Source: Pararhodobacter zhoushanensis
GTDB lineage: Bacteria; Pseudomonadota; Alphaproteobacteria; Rhodobacterales; Rhodobacteraceae
DNA length: 64,000 nucleotides
Direction: 5' to 3'
Assembly: GCF_025949695.1 (NCBI RefSeq)
Contig: NZ_JAPDFL010000001.1
Span: forward strand, 3,785,501 to 3,849,500
The first letter of the stretch is position 1. Each line of letters begins with the position of its first letter. Shown here one piece after another: positions 7,956 to 16,780 of the stretch. Position numbers and translations under genes: made by a program. The notes beneath the pieces are model-generated. The model was not told the DNA's origin and did no database searches. It was given only the letters and a program-made list of their open reading frames with translations.

Positions 7956-10058
7956 ATGACGCGCACACAGCCCATTGGCATCGACCGGGTCATCGCCCCG
8001 CAGTCCATCGCCCTGATCGGAGCCACCGAGGATTACGCCAAATTCGGCGGCCGCTTTTTGCACCACATCGTCGATCACGGTTACAAAGGTCGCATCTTCC
8101 CGATCAATCCGCGCCGCGAAAGCGTGCTGGGGCTGACCTGCTACCCGTCGATCATGGATCTGCCCGAGGCCCCGGATCTGGCGCTCGTCGCCGTGCCTGC
8201 GCCCAAGCTGGCGGCGATGATCGAAGAATGCGGCAAGGCCGGTGTGGGCGTCTGCGTCGTGGTTACCGCCAAGATGGCCGAATTCGGGGCCGAGGGTGCG
8301 GCGCTTGAGGCCGAGATCGTCGCCATCGCCAAGCGTTACACCATGCGGCTGGTCGGCCCCAACTGCATGGGCTTCATCCTGCCGTCGATCAATCTGGCGC
8401 TCTCGTCCACCCCGACCCTGCGCTATTCCGGCCCGTTCCGCCATGGCGGCGTGTCGCTGATCAGCCAGTCGGGTGCGCTGATGGGCTCGCTCTATGTGCA
8501 GTCGCATGACCACGGCGTCGGGCTGGCGGGCATGGTCAGCATCGGCAATCAGGCCGATCTTGAGCTGTGCGATTTCCTTGAAGGCTTCATCGCCGATCCC
8601 GCCACCAAGGTGATCTGCCTCTATATCGAGGGCGTCAAATCCCCCGCCCGCCTGCGCACACTTGCCCTGCGCGCCCGTGCGGCGGGCAAGACCCTGCTGG
8701 CGGTCAAAGCCGGGCGCACGGATGCGGGCTCGACGCTGGCGCATTCGCATACCTCGTCGCTGGCCGGGTCGTTCAGTGCCTTCGAGACCCTGTGCCGCGA
8801 GACCAGCATCCAGGTGATGGACGATCCCGACAGCATGATCCTTGTCGCCGGCATTCTGGACCGCGCGCCCGCGATGGGGGCCGGGGGGATCGGCGTTGTG
8901 TGCAGCTCGGGCGGTGGCGGTGCGGTGCTGGCCGACCGGATGGATCTGGCAGGTTTGCCGGTGGCCAGCTATGCCGAAGTCACGCGCGCGCGCATGGACG
9001 CCGATTTCCAGCGCCCCCACCAGAACAACCCGCTGGATCTGGGCGCGCATACCGGCGATCTGGAATTCGGCATTTTCGAGCGCGGGATCCACGCGGTCCA
9101 TGACGACCCGGGCGTCGCGCTGCTGACCTATGTGCTGACCCCCCAGCCACTGATGCCGCAAACCGCACAGGCACTGATTGACGTGTGGAAGCGGCAGGAA
9201 AAGCCGGTGCTTATGGTGCTCAACACCTCGCGCTTTGCCGAAGACCTGCGCCAGATGTTTCTGGCAGCGGGCGTTCCCGTTGTGGCGCGGATTGACGATG
9301 CGCTGCGGGTGATGAGCACCGCCATTGCGCTGCGCGACGCGCAGACGGGTATCCGCGAGGCGGCGACCGAGCGCCCTGCCGGGCTGGTCGCAACCGACGC
9401 GCCCCGCAGCGGGTTCCTGACCGAGCCGGAGGTGAAGACCCTGCTGTCCGGCTACGGCGTTGCCGTGCCGCACGCGACCCCCTGTGCAACGCCCGACGAA
9501 GCGGTCAAGGCGGCGGACGCGATCGGCTATCCCGTGGTGCTCAAGGGCGTGGCCGACGGCGTGGTGCATAAATCCGATCTGGGGTTGGTGCAGGTGGGTC
9601 TGGACAGCGCCGACGCCGTGCGCGCCGCCTTCGCCACCATCGCCGGGGCAATCGCCAACGCCGCACCCGGCACCGCGGTGCGCATCGACGTGCAGCAGAT
9701 GATCGGCGCGGGCACCGAGCTGATCGTCGGCGTGACCAATGAGCCGGGCTTTGGCCCGCAGCTGGTGGTTGGCGCGGGCGGCCTCCATGTCGAGCTGCTC
9801 AAGGACGTCACGCAGGCTAGCGCCCCTGTGACCCCTCTCGAGGCAGAAGCCATGCTGCGCCGCCTGCGCATCTGGCCGCTGCTGGAAGGTGTGCGCGGGC
9901 AGGCCCCGGCAGATCTGGCGTCGCTGTGTCAGGCGATCAGCCGGATCTCATGGCTGGCAGCGGATCTGGGCGACCGTCTGGTGGATCTGGAGGTCAACCC
10001 GCTGCGCGCCACGCCGCAGGGTGCCTATGCGCTGGACGGTCGCGCCACGCTGGACTGA
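7956..10058 (+). CDS. ADP-forming acyl-CoA synthetase (acetate-CoA ligase/FerA type)
   Basis: A 700-residue single-chain NDP-forming acyl-CoA synthetase. Order of parts: N-terminal CoA-binding Rossmann domain (about 10-135, opening SIALIGATEDYAKFGG), two succinyl-CoA-ligase-like domains (about 150-450), and a C-terminal ATP-grasp domain (about 480-700, with YPVVLKGVADGVVHKSDLGLV). The phospho-histidine expected in this family is in AHSHTSSLAGS. The family forms acyl-CoA from a carboxylate, CoA and ATP; substrates range from acetate to pimelate and ferulate. It is preceded by its own promoter and operator. The 3' end overlaps the convergent IclR gene by 34 nt. With the downstream transporter and enoyl-CoA hydratase it probably activates the imported acid. 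Confidence 0.88.
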   Translation: MTRTQPIGIDRVIAPQSIALIGATEDYAKFGGRFLHHIVDHGYKGRIFPINPRRESVLGLTCYPSIMDLPEAPDLALVAVPAPKLAAMIEECGKAGVGVCVVVTAKMAEFGAEGAALEAEIVAIAKRYTMRLVGPNCMGFILPSINLALSSTPTLRYSGPFRHGGVSLISQSGALMGSLYVQSHDHGVGLAGMVSIGNQADLELCDFLEGFIADPATKVICLYIEGVKSPARLRTLALRARAAGKTLLAVKAGRTDAGSTLAHSHTSSLAGSFSAFETLCRETSIQVMDDPDSMILVAGILDRAPAMGAGGIGVVCSSGGGGAVLADRMDLAGLPVASYAEVTRARMDADFQRPHQNNPLDLGAHTGDLEFGIFERGIHAVHDDPGVALLTYVLTPQPLMPQTAQALIDVWKRQEKPVLMVLNTSRFAEDLRQMFLAAGVPVVARIDDALRVMSTAIALRDAQTGIREAATERPAGLVATDAPRSGFLTEPEVKTLLSGYGVAVPHATPCATPDEAVKAADAIGYPVVLKGVADGVVHKSDLGLVQVGLDSADAVRAAFATIAGAIANAAPGTAVRIDVQQMIGAGTELIVGVTNEPGFGPQLVVGAGGLHVELLKDVTQASAPVTPLEAEAMLRRLRIWPLLEGVRGQAPADLASLCQAISRISWLAADLGDRLVDLEVNPLRATPQGAYALDGRATLD

Positions 10059-10807
10059 CCGCGCCAGCCATCGGCCCAGGCGGCCTCGATCTGCGCGATG
10101 GTCTCGCGCAGCAGGGCGACGTAATGCGCGATCAGATCATTGCCCAGCCGGTCCATCGGACCTGAGATGCTGACAGCAGCGACCACATCGCCATGCCGGT
10201 TGCGCAGCGGGCAGGAAACGCCCTTGGCGGCCTCGTTCACCTCGCCGATGGCGACGGCGTAACCCTGCGCACGGATCTGCGCCAACTGCGCGCGCAGGAC
10301 CGCCGGGTCCGTCACTGACAGCTCGGTCACCGCGACCAGATTGGCGCAGACCTTCGCCAGCAGCGACTCAGGGCCATAAGCCAGCTGAACCTTGCCGCCC
10401 GACACCAGCTGCAACGGCGTGCGCGCGCCCAGATGGGCCAGCGTGCGCACCACCGAGCGGCTTTCGATCCGGTCGGCCACCAAATTCATCAACCCATCGC
10501 GGGTGTTGAGCATGACGTTCTCGGGCACCTTGTCTGACAGCCGCACCAACTCGGGATGTGCCACCGAAATCAGCGAGTTGCGCGACACCGCCCGCGCGCC
10601 GACCTCAAAAGTTTTCAGCGTCAGTTCATAGAGCGTGCTGTCTTCGACCTGCCGCACATAGTCCAGCTCTTGCAGGGTTTGCAGCAGATGGAAGGCGTTC
10701 GAGCGGGTCATGTCGTTCATCCGCGCGATGTCGCTCAGACGCAGCGGGCCATCGGCCAGCGACATGGAGTCCAGCACGCGAAAGGCTTTCTCAACGGATT
10801 TGATCAT
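10025..10807 (-). CDS. IclR family transcriptional regulator (first of a tandem pair)
   Basis: A 260-residue IclR protein. The winged HTH occupies about 1-65 (SVEKAFRVLDSM...LSDIARMNDMTRSNAFHLLQTLQELDYV). The effector-binding GAF-like domain follows, with GEVNEAAKGVSCPLRNRHGDVVAAVSISGP near residue 190-220. Its last 34 nt overlap the end of the convergent synthetase gene. It starts inside the stop of the second IclR gene (ATGA), so both are made from one transcript. It probably controls the synthetase and/or the tct transporter; direction of control is unknown. Confidence 0.9.
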   Translation of the reverse strand: MIKSVEKAFRVLDSMSLADGPLRLSDIARMNDMTRSNAFHLLQTLQELDYVRQVEDSTLYELTLKTFEVGARAVSRNSLISVAHPELVRLSDKVPENVMLNTRDGLMNLVADRIESRSVVRTLAHLGARTPLQLVSGGKVQLAYGPESLLAKVCANLVAVTELSVTDPAVLRAQLAQIRAQGYAVAIGEVNEAAKGVSCPLRNRHGDVVAAVSISGPMDRLGNDLIAHYVALLRETIAQIEAAWADGWRGQSSVARPSSA

Positions 10808-11445
10808 GGCGCCACCGGCTCGGCCTGCGCCATGGCCCGCGCGCGTGCGGCGATCAGCGCCGACAGTTGGGCCGGAACCTTGTCCGCATCAAAGCGGCTG
10901 GCCGGACCCACCAGCCCGATGGCGCCCAGCGCGGGCAGTCCCCCTTCGGCCAGCGGGATCGCCAGTTCGAACGTGTGGCGCTCGGGGTGATCGGGGCGCA
11001 GGGCGTGGCCCGCGCCCGGCTCAAGCGCCTGACCAAAGGCGGTATCGCCGGGATCATAGCGCGCGTTCTCGGGCAGGACAGCGGCCAGCGAACGGCCCGG
11101 CAGCGCGTGGGCCAGAAACACCATCCCCGCCGCCATGGGCAGCGCGAAGGCGGCGGTTTCGCCGGTCTCGGCCGCCAGCGCCTCAAGATGCGGCATCAGC
11201 GACGCGCGGAACGGATAGCGCGCCGCGACCTGCTGGCCCAGGATCACCGGCTTGAGCGACGGGGTGTAGTGCCGCTCAATCGGGTCGTGCTGCAGGTAGC
11301 CTGCAGCCGTCAGTGTGGTCAACGTGCGGTGGATATTGCTTTTCGGCAGACCCATGGCCCGGGCCAGTTCAGAGACCGTCACCGGGCGCTCGGCATTCAC
11401 CGCGCGCTCGAAAATATCCAGACCTTTCAGAAGTGTGCTGTCCAT
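10804..11445 (-). CDS. IclR family transcriptional regulator (second of a tandem pair)
   Basis: A 213-residue IclR-type protein starting MDSTLLKGLDIF. HTH at about 5-60 (RPVTVSELARAMGLPKSNIHRTLTTLTAAGYL). The effector domain is shorter than usual but keeps LAIPLAEGGLPALGAIGLVGPASR-like family residues near the end. ATG 11445 is preferred: family members begin a few residues before this helix, and the alternative at 11526 would place the operator-like repeat 11520-11536 inside the gene. It is divergent from tctC, which fits local control of the transporter, and it is coupled by ATGA to the downstream IclR gene. Confidence 0.82.
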   Translation of the reverse strand: MDSTLLKGLDIFERAVNAERPVTVSELARAMGLPKSNIHRTLTTLTAAGYLQHDPIERHYTPSLKPVILGQQVAARYPFRASLMPHLEALAAETGETAAFALPMAAGMVFLAHALPGRSLAAVLPENARYDPGDTAFGQALEPGAGHALRPDHPERHTFELAIPLAEGGLPALGAIGLVGPASRFDADKVPAQLSALIAARARAMAQAEPVAP

Positions 11446-11629
11446 GATCCGCCCTGTATCCCGCGCCTCACGATAGGCGGTAGCGGGGCCGAGCGTCAAT
11501 GTGAACGGGGTGGCGATATGTTCCATTATTCAGAACTCATTCATTTATTGCGAGACAAATTTCCGCGTGCTAGCCTTTGAGTCGTCTGGGAGGACAGCGC
11601 CCCATCGGGCGTGCATACGGGAGGACACC
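11446..11629. promoter_or_regulatory. Divergent control region between the IclR pair and tctC
   Basis: The gap is markedly AT-richer around 11520-11570 than its surroundings. It holds the inverted repeat GTTC-N9-GAAC (11520-11536) and short repeats of TTCATT/TCATTC nearby. GGGAGGA at 11619-11625 is the tctC ribosome site. I could not assign -35/-10 boxes with confidence. Confidence 0.4.
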
Positions 11630-12580
11630 ATGAACAAGACCTTTACGTCGGTGCTGGCCTTGAGCCTGTCGATCACCGCAACCGCCGCGCTGGCCGAGTG
11701 GCCGGATCACCCGATCACCATGATCGTGCCCTACAATCCGGGCGGCACCACCGACATTCTGGCCCGCGCTGCCGCCGAGGCGATCTCGGCTGCTGTTGGC
11801 CAACCGGTCGTCGTGGAAAACCGGCCCGGTGCAGGCGGCGTCGTCGGTGCAACCCAGGCCGCGCAGGCCGAGGGTGACGGCTACACGATCTTCTTCGGCA
11901 ACAATGCCACGCAGGTGATCCAGCCGCTGATCAACCCGGCGGTCAGCTATGACCCGCAGGCCGACTTCACCGGCATCGCCACCGTCGCCGATGCCGCCAG
12001 CTTCCTGGCCGTGAACGCCGATCTGCCGATCCAGGACATGAACGACTTCATCGCCTATCTGGGCGATCACGAGGCCAAATTCGGCACCGCCGGTGTCGGC
12101 TCGATGGGACAGTTCACCACCGAGATGATCCTGATGGCCGCAGGCGTTGACGCCACGCATATCCCCTATCAGGGTTCGAACAACGCGATGGCCGCCGTGA
12201 TGTCGGGCGAGGTTGAATTCCTCGCCGACCCGGTCGCCGCAACGCAATCCGACGCCGAACACCTGCGCATCATCGCCACCCTGACCGCCGAGCGTCACCC
12301 CAACCTGCCCGACATGCCCACGGCCCGCGAGCAGGGTCTGGATGTGGCGATCACCGGCTGGTTCGGCGTTTTCGCGCCCGATGGCACCGACCCCGAGATG
12401 CTGGCCGCGATGGCGGCACCGCTGGCGGATCTGGTCGCTTCGGATGCCTACCGCGAGCAAGTGCTGCGCATGGGCCTGCTGCCTCAGTTCCGCGATCCGG
12501 CTGAAACCGACGCCGCCGTTGCCGAGGGCCTGACCACCTTTGGCGCGATCCGCGACGCTGCTGGCATCTCGATCGAGTGA
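11630..12580 (+). CDS. tctC: Tripartite tricarboxylate transporter substrate-binding protein (TctC family)
   Basis: A 316-residue periplasmic binding protein. A signal peptide covers about 1-23 (ends TAALAE), and the mature chain opens WPDHPITMIVPYNPGGTTDILAR, the TctC/Bug signature, followed by VVVENRPGAGGVVGA. Further family blocks are FGTAGVGSMGQF and the C-terminal GWFGVFAPDGTDPEML. GGGAGGA lies 5 nt before the ATG. Bug proteins bind carboxylates such as citrate, terephthalate or nicotinate. A strong terminator directly follows, so this gene can be expressed at a higher level than tctB and tctA. Confidence 0.9.
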   Translation: MNKTFTSVLALSLSITATAALAEWPDHPITMIVPYNPGGTTDILARAAAEAISAAVGQPVVVENRPGAGGVVGATQAAQAEGDGYTIFFGNNATQVIQPLINPAVSYDPQADFTGIATVADAASFLAVNADLPIQDMNDFIAYLGDHEAKFGTAGVGSMGQFTTEMILMAAGVDATHIPYQGSNNAMAAVMSGEVEFLADPVAATQSDAEHLRIIATLTAERHPNLPDMPTAREQGLDVAITGWFGVFAPDGTDPEMLAAMAAPLADLVASDAYREQVLRMGLLPQFRDPAETDAAVAEGLTTFGAIRDAAGISIE

Positions 12581-12587
12581 CACCCTC

Positions 12588-12617
12588 AGGCCCCGCCCGC
12601 GCTGGCGGGGCCTTTTT
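12588..12617 (+). terminator. Strong intrinsic terminator after tctC
   Basis: AGGCCCCGCC (12588-12597) and GGCGGGGCCT (12604-12613) form a perfect 10-bp stem, followed by five T. It lies inside the presumed operon, so it probably limits read-through into the hydratase and tctBA. Confidence 0.85.
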
Positions 12618-12635
12618 GATCTGACAGGCACCCCA

Positions 12636-13379
12636 ATGCAGTTTGACAATATCGACTACGACGAGGCCGATGGCATCGCCGAAATCACCCTACGCCGCCC
12701 GGAAAAGAAGAATGCGCTGACCGCCGCGATGTTCCGCGATCTTCGCACCTGCTTTGACACTTTCGCCGCCGGAGACGCCCGCGTCGCGATCCTGAAATCG
12801 GTCAGCACTGACGTGTTTTGCGCCGGGGCCGATCTGAACGATCCGCCCGAACATTTCTGGCAAGGCGTGCCCGAACTGGGCTTTCGCTGCGACAAGCCGA
12901 TCATCGCCGCGCTGTCGGGCAAGGTCATTGGTGCGGGCGTGGTCTTGACCCAGATGTGCGATCTGGTGGTGATGACCGAAGAGGCAAGCCTGATCTACCC
13001 CGAGGCCAAGGTCGGTGTCGCCAAAGGCGCGGTGTCGATCCTTGCGCGCCGCATGCCCCTGCGGCTGGCGCTTGAGATGATGATGACCGGCGAGCCCCTC
13101 ACCGCCGAGCGCGCCTATGCCGTGGGGCTGGCCAACCGGCTGGTGCCCGCCGGGCAGCATGTCGTCGAGGCGCGCAAGCTGGCCGCCGGCATCGCGGCGA
13201 ATGCGCCGCTGGTGGTGACGATGCTCAAGCGGATGGCGCTGGATGCCGTGGGCGACGCGCCGATGCAGACCCAGTACGAACTGATGTCGCGCGTCGATAC
13301 GGTGCTGAACTCGCAAGATGCCGCCGACGCGCTGGCGGCCTTCAAGGCCAAGCGCAAGCCCGTGTTCAACGGGCGCTGA
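12636..13379 (+). CDS. Enoyl-CoA hydratase/isomerase family protein
   Basis: A 247-residue crotonase-fold protein. Residues about 10-25 give IAEITLRRPEKKNALT, the oxyanion-hole loop is FCAGADLND near 60, and the second loop is GKVIGAGVVLTQMCDLVVMTEEASLIYPEAKVGV. Starts MQFDNIDY at 12636. It sits between tctC and tctB, an unusual place for a catabolic enzyme. With an ADP-forming acyl-CoA synthetase a few genes away it may act on the CoA ester of the imported acid, for example by hydration or hydration-retro-aldol cleavage as in FerB. That pathway is inference. Confidence 0.85.
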   Translation: MQFDNIDYDEADGIAEITLRRPEKKNALTAAMFRDLRTCFDTFAAGDARVAILKSVSTDVFCAGADLNDPPEHFWQGVPELGFRCDKPIIAALSGKVIGAGVVLTQMCDLVVMTEEASLIYPEAKVGVAKGAVSILARRMPLRLALEMMMTGEPLTAERAYAVGLANRLVPAGQHVVEARKLAAGIAANAPLVVTMLKRMALDAVGDAPMQTQYELMSRVDTVLNSQDAADALAAFKAKRKPVFNGR

Positions 13380-13395
13380 CAGGAGGTTCCCAGCC

Positions 13396-13878
13396 ATGAC
13401 GCAGCCCTCACCCCCGACACAAAACCGGATCGCAGCGCTGCTCACGCGGGATCGTGTCGGCGCGGCGCTCTTGCTGCTCTGCGCGCTGATCACCGGCTTG
13501 CAGGCCTCAAGTCTGCGACTGGGCAGCGCGCGGATGATGGGGCCGGGCTATTTCCCGTGGATCCTGACCGGGCTGTTTGTGCTGTTCGCCGTGATCCTGC
13601 TGATCAACGCCAGAAAGGACGACGAGCCCATCGACACCGGCCCGTTGCGCCCTGTTGGCCTGATCATTGCCAGTGTGGCGGTGTTTGGCCTGCTGCTGCC
13701 GGTGACCGGCGCCGCCGTGGCGATTGTCGCGCTGGTGGTCCTGGCGGCATTGGCCGAAAGCGGGCGCAAACCGGTCAGCGTGCTGGTGCTGGCTGTGGTG
13801 CTGGTGGCGGTGGTCTGGCTGGTGTTCCGCTTTGGCCTGAACCTGCAATTGCAGATGTACCCCGGAGATCGCGGATGA
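13396..13878 (+). CDS. tctB: Tripartite tricarboxylate transporter, small membrane subunit (TctB family)
   Basis: A 160-residue protein with four predicted membrane helices: about 20-40 (VGAALLLLCALITGL), 58-76 (FPWILTGLFVLFAVILLI), 88-118 and 127-147 (SVLVLAVVLVAVVWLVF). The RMMGPGYFPWILTG motif is the TctB hallmark. AGGAGG precedes the start. It overlaps tctA by 4 nt. Confidence 0.88.
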   Translation: MTQPSPPTQNRIAALLTRDRVGAALLLLCALITGLQASSLRLGSARMMGPGYFPWILTGLFVLFAVILLINARKDDEPIDTGPLRPVGLIIASVAVFGLLLPVTGAAVAIVALVVLAALAESGRKPVSVLVLAVVLVAVVWLVFRFGLNLQLQMYPGDRG

Positions 13879-15365
13879 TCGACAACCTCATTCTGGGCTT
13901 TGGTGTCGCCTTCTCGCTCTCGACGCTGACCTGGTGCTTCATGGGCGTTTCCATCGGGATGTTCATCGGCGTGCTGCCCGGTGTCGGCCCGCTCGCCGCC
14001 ATCTCGATGCTGCTGCCACTGACCTATTACACCACCCCCACAAACGCGCTGGTCATGCTGTCAGGCATCTACTACGGCGCGCAGTATGGCGGCTCGGTCG
14101 CGTCGATCCTGTTGCGCCTGCCCGGCACCGCCTCGTCCGCCGTGGTCTGTCTGGACGGCTACGAGATGACGCGGAACGGCCGCGCCGGAGCGGCGCTGTT
14201 CCTGTCGGCGGTGGCGTCGTTCATCGGCGGATCCATCGGCATCCTGCTGATGTCGGCCTTTGCCCCCTCGCTGGCCGAATTCGCGCTGCAATTCGGTTCG
14301 CAGGAATACTTCATGCTGATGACGCTGGGCCTTGTCGCCGCGTCGACCCTCTCGGAAGGATCAGCGGTCAAGGGTCTGGCGATGGTGGTGCTGGGCCTGG
14401 CGCTGGGCATCGTCGGTCTGGACACGATCTCGGGCACCATGCGCTTTACCTATGGCAACATGGAGCTGGTCGACGGCATCAGTCTGGTCGCCTCGGCCAT
14501 GGGGCTGTTCGGCCTGTCCGAGATCCTCGCCAATATCGGCAAGGGAGAGCGCGGCTCGCCGCTGGCGCAAAAGATCTCGCTGCGCTCGATGATCCCGACG
14601 GGGCGCGAGATGCGCGACAGTGTGCCAGCGATCTGGCGCGGCTCGGCGATCGGGTCGTTCTTTGGTGCATTGCCCGGCACCGGCTCGACCGTCGCATCGT
14701 TCTTTTCCTATGCGACCGAGCGCAAGGTCGCGCGCAACCGTGCGCAGATGGGTCAGGGCGCGGTCGAAGGCGTCGCAGGGCCCGAAGCAGCCAACAACGC
14801 CGCCGCCCAAACCGCCTTTATCCCCACCCTCACGCTGGGCGTTCCGGGCGATGCGGTGATGGCGCTGATGCTGGGGGCGATGATCGTGCACGGCATCCAG
14901 CCCGGCCCGGGCCTGCTGAACGACACGCCCGAGGTTTTCTGGGGCCTGATCGCCAGCTTCTGGATCGGCAACCTGCTCTTGGTGATTTTCAACATCCCGC
15001 TGATCGGGATCTGGGTCAGCCTGCTGCGCATCCCGTACAAGCTGCTGTATCCCGGCATCATCGTGCTGATCGTGATCGGCACCTATTCCGTCCATCTGTC
15101 GGTGTTCGACATCTACCAGCTGCTGGGCTTCGGTGTGCTGGGCTATGTGCTGCGCATCCTGAAGTTCCCCACCGCACCGCTGGTTCTGGGCATCGTGCTG
15201 GGCCCGATGATCGAGGAAAACTTCCGCCGCTCGCTGATGCTGGCCAGCGGCGACTACCTGACCTTCGTCACCCGCCCGATCAGCGCGGGGCTGCTGCTGG
15301 CCACGGTTGCCATCGTCGCATCCCAGATGATCGGCCCGGTGAAGCGCTGGCGCCGCGCGCTGTGA
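13875..15365 (+). CDS. tctA: Tripartite tricarboxylate transporter, large permease (TctA family)
   Basis: A 496-residue polytopic membrane protein of normal TctA length. Signature blocks: FIGVLPGVGPLAAISMLLPLTY, SGIYYGAQYGGSVASILLRLPGTASSAV, and a second inverted half with FFGALPGTGSTVASFFSY plus NNAAAQTAFIPTLTLGVPGDAVMALMLGAMIVHGIQPGP. The start overlaps tctB (ATGA). It forms the channel of the secondary transporter with TctB, taking substrate from TctC. Confidence 0.93.
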   Translation: MIDNLILGFGVAFSLSTLTWCFMGVSIGMFIGVLPGVGPLAAISMLLPLTYYTTPTNALVMLSGIYYGAQYGGSVASILLRLPGTASSAVVCLDGYEMTRNGRAGAALFLSAVASFIGGSIGILLMSAFAPSLAEFALQFGSQEYFMLMTLGLVAASTLSEGSAVKGLAMVVLGLALGIVGLDTISGTMRFTYGNMELVDGISLVASAMGLFGLSEILANIGKGERGSPLAQKISLRSMIPTGREMRDSVPAIWRGSAIGSFFGALPGTGSTVASFFSYATERKVARNRAQMGQGAVEGVAGPEAANNAAAQTAFIPTLTLGVPGDAVMALMLGAMIVHGIQPGPGLLNDTPEVFWGLIASFWIGNLLLVIFNIPLIGIWVSLLRIPYKLLYPGIIVLIVIGTYSVHLSVFDIYQLLGFGVLGYVLRILKFPTAPLVLGIVLGPMIEENFRRSLMLASGDYLTFVTRPISAGLLLATVAIVASQMIGPVKRWRRAL

Positions 15366-15376
15366 GACCGGCGGCT

Positions 15377-15405
15377 GCCCGGATCGCACCAAGGGCGATC
15401 CGGGC
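15377..15405 (+). terminator. Hairpin after tctA
   Basis: GCCCGGATCGC (15377-15387) and GCGATCCGGGC (15395-15405) form a perfect 11-bp stem with a 7-nt loop. There is no T tract. It closes the tct operon before the MFS gene; nothing else recognisable lies in 15406-15503. Confidence 0.55.
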
Positions 15406-15503
15406 GGCACGCTCGCCGGATGGCAGGCAACATTCGCCCACAAAGTGGACACAGCCGCATGGCAGCTATGGACACCGCACGCGCGCAACAATACGCTTGT
15501 GAA

Positions 15504-16715
15504 ATGAATGGTTCCACGCCCAAGTTTCTGGACAGAAACTCTCCTCCGCATCTGGCAACACTGATCCTGCTCTCGGGGGTTTCGGCCCTGTCGATGAACG
15601 TGTTCCTGCCCTCGCTGCCGAATATGGCCGAGTATTTCGACACCGATTATCGGCTGATGCAGCTGTCGGTCTCGGTGTATCTGGGGTTCAGCGCCCTGTT
15701 GCAGCTGGCCATCGGGCCGCTGTCGGACCGCTATGGCCGCCGCAATATCCTGCTGGTGTCGCTGGTGATCTTCTGCATCGCCAGCTTTGGCACGCTGGTC
15801 GCGCCCAATGCCGCCACCTTCCTTGTTTTCCGCATGCTGCAAGCCGCTGTCGCCACCTCCATGGCGCTGAGCCGGGCCATCGTTCGCGACATGGTGGATG
15901 AGGACAAGGCGGCTTCGATGATCGCCTATGTCACGCTGGGCATGTCGATCGTGCCGATGATCGGCCCGATCATCGGCGGCGCGCTGGACGAGGTGTTCGG
16001 CTGGAAGGCCAGCTTTGCGCTGCTGGCCGTGCTGGGTGTCATGGTCACATGGCTGACCTGGGCCGATCTGGGCGAAACCATGGACCGCAAGGAAACCAGC
16101 TTTCGCGAACAGATGCGCGACTACCCTGAGCTGCTGACCTCCCCGCGCTTCTGGGGGTTTGTGCTGTGCACCGCCTTTGCCTCGGGCGTGTTCTTCGCCT
16201 ATCTGGGCGGCGCGCCCTTCATTGGCACCGTGCTTTATGACCTAAGCGCCAGCGAACTGGGAATGTATTTCGGCACCACCGGGCTGGGTTACGGGCTGGG
16301 GAACTACCTGTCGGGGCGGTATTCCACCCGGATGGGGGTCATTCGCATGATCGTCCTGGGCAATCTGGCCATGGCGGGCGGCATCGCCCTTCAGGCGCTG
16401 TGTGTCGCGACGGGCTGGGGCGGTGCGGCGGGCTTCTTTGTGCCCTTCCTGCTGGTCGGTGTGGGCAATGGGCTGGTGCTGCCCAACTCCAACGCCGGGA
16501 TGTTGTCGGTACGCCCGCAGCTGGCGGGCACGGCCGCCGGGCTTGGCGGGGCCATCATGATCGGCGGCGGCGCGGCCTTGTCGGCCCTGTCGGGTGCCTG
16601 GCTGACCGAAGAAACCGGCGCCTGGCCGCTTCTGGTGATCATGGGTGCCTCGCTGCTCGGGTCGTTTCTGGCGATCTTGCTGGTCATCCGTCGCAATCGT
16701 CAGCTGGGCCTCTGA
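15504..16715 (+). CDS. Bcr/CflA-type multidrug efflux MFS transporter
   Basis: A 403-residue major facilitator with 12 predicted membrane helices. The first helices contain LSMNVFLPSLPNMAEYF and the loop 2-3 motif QLAIGPLSDRYGRRNILL. SRAIVRDMVDED lies in helix 4-5 and is characteristic of the Bcr/CflA drug-H+ antiporter subfamily. Start MNGSTPK at 15504 gives the usual family length; upstream in-frame ATGs add a non-membrane leader without family similarity. The gene has its own promoter region and seems unrelated to the tct genes. Confidence 0.88.
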   Translation: MNGSTPKFLDRNSPPHLATLILLSGVSALSMNVFLPSLPNMAEYFDTDYRLMQLSVSVYLGFSALLQLAIGPLSDRYGRRNILLVSLVIFCIASFGTLVAPNAATFLVFRMLQAAVATSMALSRAIVRDMVDEDKAASMIAYVTLGMSIVPMIGPIIGGALDEVFGWKASFALLAVLGVMVTWLTWADLGETMDRKETSFREQMRDYPELLTSPRFWGFVLCTAFASGVFFAYLGGAPFIGTVLYDLSASELGMYFGTTGLGYGLGNYLSGRYSTRMGVIRMIVLGNLAMAGGIALQALCVATGWGGAAGFFVPFLLVGVGNGLVLPNSNAGMLSVRPQLAGTAAGLGGAIMIGGGAALSALSGAWLTEETGAWPLLVIMGASLLGSFLAILLVIRRNRQLGL

Positions 16716-16780
16716 TACCGCTTGGCAGCGCGGCTTTGCAAAGCTAGCCTTCCCTTGTTGCAAACTGGGGGAGCGCCTGA

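Noticed and set aside
7821..9788. A very long minus-strand open frame (655 codons) opposite the acyl-CoA synthetase
   Set aside because: It is His/Arg/Gly-rich with no domain, runs opposite a clear gene, and arises from the high-GC codon bias.
14361..15842. A 493-codon minus-strand frame opposite tctA and the MFS start
   Set aside because: No domain and opposite a clear operon.
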